Assembly (NCBI GenBank): GCA_030612165.1
Contig: JAUWOK010000065.1
Span: 1-5,188, forward strand
Length of the DNA: 5,188 bases
Direction: 5' to 3'
From: Dehalococcoidia bacterium
GTDB taxonomy: Bacteria; Chloroflexota; Dehalococcoidia; GIF9; AB-539-J10
Both the position numbers and the translations under genes were made by a program. This document shows positions 4,958 to 5,188 of the stretch, one piece after another; the stretch's first letter is position 1, and the number at the start of each line of letters is the position of its first letter. Under the pieces are notes generated by a model, which had not been told where the DNA came from, searched no databases, and saw only the letters and a program-made list of their open reading frames with translations.

Positions 4958-5001
4958 TTCGCATTCCCTTCCTGCGGTTTCAGGGCGTTCTTAATGCTCA
5001 T
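4954..5001 (-). CDS. Short leader ORF coupled to the flavin reductase-rubredoxin gene
   Basis: A 15-codon ORF (MSIKNALKPQEGNAK, then TGA) starts 13-15 nt after the predicted transcript start and follows GGAGGT, although the spacing is only 3 nt. Its TGA overlaps the ATG of the next gene in ATGA, the usual sign of translational coupling. The peptide has no run of one amino acid and no hydrophobic signal, so classic attenuation is not indicated. It could be a coupling device, or chance. I do not recognise the peptide. Confidence 0.45.
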   Translation of the reverse strand: MSIKNALKPQEGNAK

Positions 5002-5004
5002 GTT

Positions 5005-5010
5005 ACCTCC
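5005..5010 (-). promoter_or_regulatory. Ribosome binding site of the leader ORF
   Basis: GGAGGT on the minus strand precedes the leader ORF ATG by 3 nt, shorter than optimal. It lies about 48-53 nt before the hrb ATG, too far to serve that gene directly, so a role for the small ORF is the simplest reading. Confidence 0.5.
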
Positions 5011-5021
5011 ATGCGAATTCA

Positions 5022-5030
5022 ATTATATCA
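5022..5030 (-). promoter_or_regulatory. Extended -10 promoter element of the leader ORF-hrb-peroxiredoxin genes
   Basis: TGATATAAT on the minus strand is a perfect -10 box with the TGn extension. At 17 nt upstream the hexamer ATGAAC matches only three of six -35 bases, so the extension or an activator may compensate. The predicted start is about 5014-5016. Confidence 0.65.
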
Positions 5031-5064
5031 TCCGGTTGCCCGCAGTTCATCGCCTTGCAAGATG

Positions 5065-5087
5065 ATTATGCATGACATAAATTATGC
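5065..5087. promoter_or_regulatory. Clustered TTATG/CATAA half-sites, candidate operator
   Basis: Three half-sites lie in a row on the plus strand: TTATG (5066-5070), CATAA (5076-5080) and TTATG (5082-5086). They make two overlapping inverted repeats with 5-nt and 1-nt spacers, and ATTATGC is directly repeated at 5065-5071 and 5081-5087. The cluster lies about 50-70 nt upstream of the predicted hrb start, an activator-like position. The binding protein is unknown. Confidence 0.3.
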
Positions 5088-5142
5088 TTCAGCAATGAGG
5101 CAAGGACTTGGGATTACCATGTCACCTGTCCACTGCCCCAGA

Positions 5143-5151
5143 TGCTATAAT
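5143..5151 (+). promoter_or_regulatory. Extended -10 promoter element of the thiL-like gene
   Basis: TGCTATAAT is a perfect -10 box with the TGn extension; no good -35 box is seen 16-18 nt upstream. The ATG begins 10 nt after the box, so transcription should start about 3-5 nt before the start codon. Confidence 0.6.
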
Positions 5152-5161
5152 GCGATACGTT

Positions 5162-5188
5162 ATGAAACTATCTGAACTGGGCGAATTT
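5162..5188 (+). CDS. thiL: Start of a probable thiamine-monophosphate kinase gene (cut by window edge)
   Basis: Only nine codons are present: MKLSELGEF. This closely resembles the common N-terminus of ThiL (M-K-x-S-E-L-G-E-F, usually followed by G-L-I), the ATP-dependent kinase that makes thiamine diphosphate from thiamine monophosphate. Nine residues cannot prove the family. No Shine-Dalgarno precedes the ATG, but a perfect extended -10 box ends 10 nt upstream, which supports a real start with a very short leader. It is divergent from the hrb-like gene and shares its upstream region. Confidence 0.55.

Noticed and set aside
5054..5061. Palindrome CTTGCAAG upstream of hrb as an operator
   Set aside because: An isolated 8-base palindrome with no second copy; expected by chance in intergenic DNA.

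Overview
The window reads as chromosomal DNA from an anaerobic bacterium, probably a single-membrane lineage. Supporting signs are a YidC with no large N-terminal domain, a flavoprotein-rubredoxin fusion of the kind found in anaerobes, and a Prx6-type peroxiredoxin. A Chloroflexota/Dehalococcoidia-like or clostridial origin would fit, but this is inference from protein character only. Almost every gene lies on the minus strand; one gene start lies on the plus strand at the right edge. No mobile element, tRNA, rRNA or CRISPR array was seen.

Right edge (about 4954-5188): a divergent intergenic region. On the plus strand an extended -10 box sits only 10 nt before the first nine codons of a gene that looks like thiL. 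On the minus strand another extended -10 box leads into a 15-codon leader ORF whose stop overlaps the start of a flavin reductase-rubredoxin fusion (hrb-like, 4274-4957). A Prx6-family peroxiredoxin (3495-4145) with a strong ribosome binding site follows 128 nt downstream. Together they look like an oxygen/peroxide defence pair.

Middle and left (1-3370, minus strand): an extended -10 promoter at 3343-3370 starts a tightly packed series: rpsF - ssb - rpsR - rpmH - rnpA - yidD - a beta-propeller lipoprotein - yidC (cut by the window edge). All gaps are 21 nt or less, with start/stop overlaps at rpsF/ssb and rnpA/yidD and no convincing internal terminator. This joins two gene groups that are often separate: the S6/SSB/S18 group and the L34/RNase P/YidD/YidC group. 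Its products serve the ribosome, single-stranded DNA, tRNA 5' processing and membrane protein insertion.

Main oddities: the rubredoxin domain lacks one of its four iron-ligand cysteines (Phe213); the same domain has its own internal Shine-Dalgarno and ATG; the SSB lacks the usual terminal phenylalanine; an eight-repeat propeller lipoprotein sits between yidD and yidC; the hrb gene has a translationally coupled mini-ORF; and the thiL-like transcript may be nearly leaderless.
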